Below are positions 32,401 to 32,453 of a stretch of 32,453 nt of DNA, one piece after another. The DNA is from an uncultured Collinsella sp. (lineage in GTDB: Bacteria; Actinomycetota; Coriobacteriia; Coriobacteriales; Coriobacteriaceae), in contig CAUDQR010000026.1 in assembly GCA_958451615.1 (NCBI GenBank), forward strand, positions 1 through 32,453. Reading direction: 5' to 3'. Within the stretch, counting starts at the first letter, position 1, and each line of letters starts with the position of its first letter. The position numbers were made by a program, and so were the translations under genes. Below the pieces are notes generated by a model, which was given only the letters and a program-made list of their open reading frames with translations, did not search any database and was not told the DNA's origin.

Positions 32401-32453
32401 AGTCCTGCTCACGACGGAGGCCACATTAAGTGGCCTCCTGTTCGTGCGGAACT
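32401..32453. repeat. Inverted copy of the 53-base intergenic repeat, cut by window end
   Basis: The last 53 bases are the exact reverse complement of 27606-27658. Similarity continues weakly outward (TTTCCTGCTC before both), and a GC-rich stretch at about 32343-32370 sits where the other copy has its long inverted arm. The copy continues beyond the window, so its full extent is unknown. Confidence 0.85.

Overview
The window looks like a chromosomal segment from a gut Coriobacteriia actinobacterium, most probably Collinsella or a close relative. This is inferred from the GC-rich housekeeping genes, the maltose/glycogen gene set, the style of the intergenic palindromes and my memory of similar gene orders; no database search was possible.

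Region 1 (about 1-12,000) is an accessory block, visibly less GC-rich than the rest. Reading leftward on the minus strand, a well-formed promoter (6418-6446) precedes two tandem 39-residue cysteine-rich peptides with identical cysteine spacing (CX2CX7CX3CX4C). They are followed by a three-gene ABC exporter (ATPase and two permeases), a radical SAM/SPASM enzyme and a fused TMD-NBD ABC exporter. This reads as a complete ribosomally made, post-translationally modified peptide (RiPP) locus, probably thioether-forming (sactipeptide or ranthipeptide type). Upstream lie a DUF2975/XRE regulator pair, a second TMD-NBD exporter and a DUF3784-like membrane protein. Diverging from these is a 5'-truncated radical SAM gene with its own small candidate precursor peptide, then a frameshifted IS110-family transposase: the remains of a second RiPP locus.

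Region 2 (about 12,000-24,540) handles alpha-glucans. It has malQ and glgP on the plus strand; a maltose-type ABC importer (binding protein, two permeases, ATPase) on the minus strand; a GntR/UTRA regulator; and, divergent from it, a PTS EIIC-EIIB protein fused to a HAD phosphatase. Five near-copies of a palindrome (TTGTTTAAACAA) lie in front of malQ, the binding protein, the regulator and the PTS fusion, suggesting one local regulon. A three-unit array of 56-nt hairpins lies between the convergent glgP and ATPase genes.

Region 3 (about 24,650-32,453) is core genome with decorated intergenic DNA: a polyprenyl synthetase, a two-domain peptidoglycan-binding protein, tRNA-Gln(UUG), a roughly 870-bp stretch packed with repeats (a duplicated tRNA 3' end, a 227-bp inverted-repeat element, a 133-bp element with perfect 32-bp arms), a JetD/Toprim-like protein with a long disordered middle, and cstA. 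cstA has an unusual leader holding a short Ile/Val-rich ORF and an intrinsic terminator. The window ends inside a second, inverted copy of one of the intergenic repeats.
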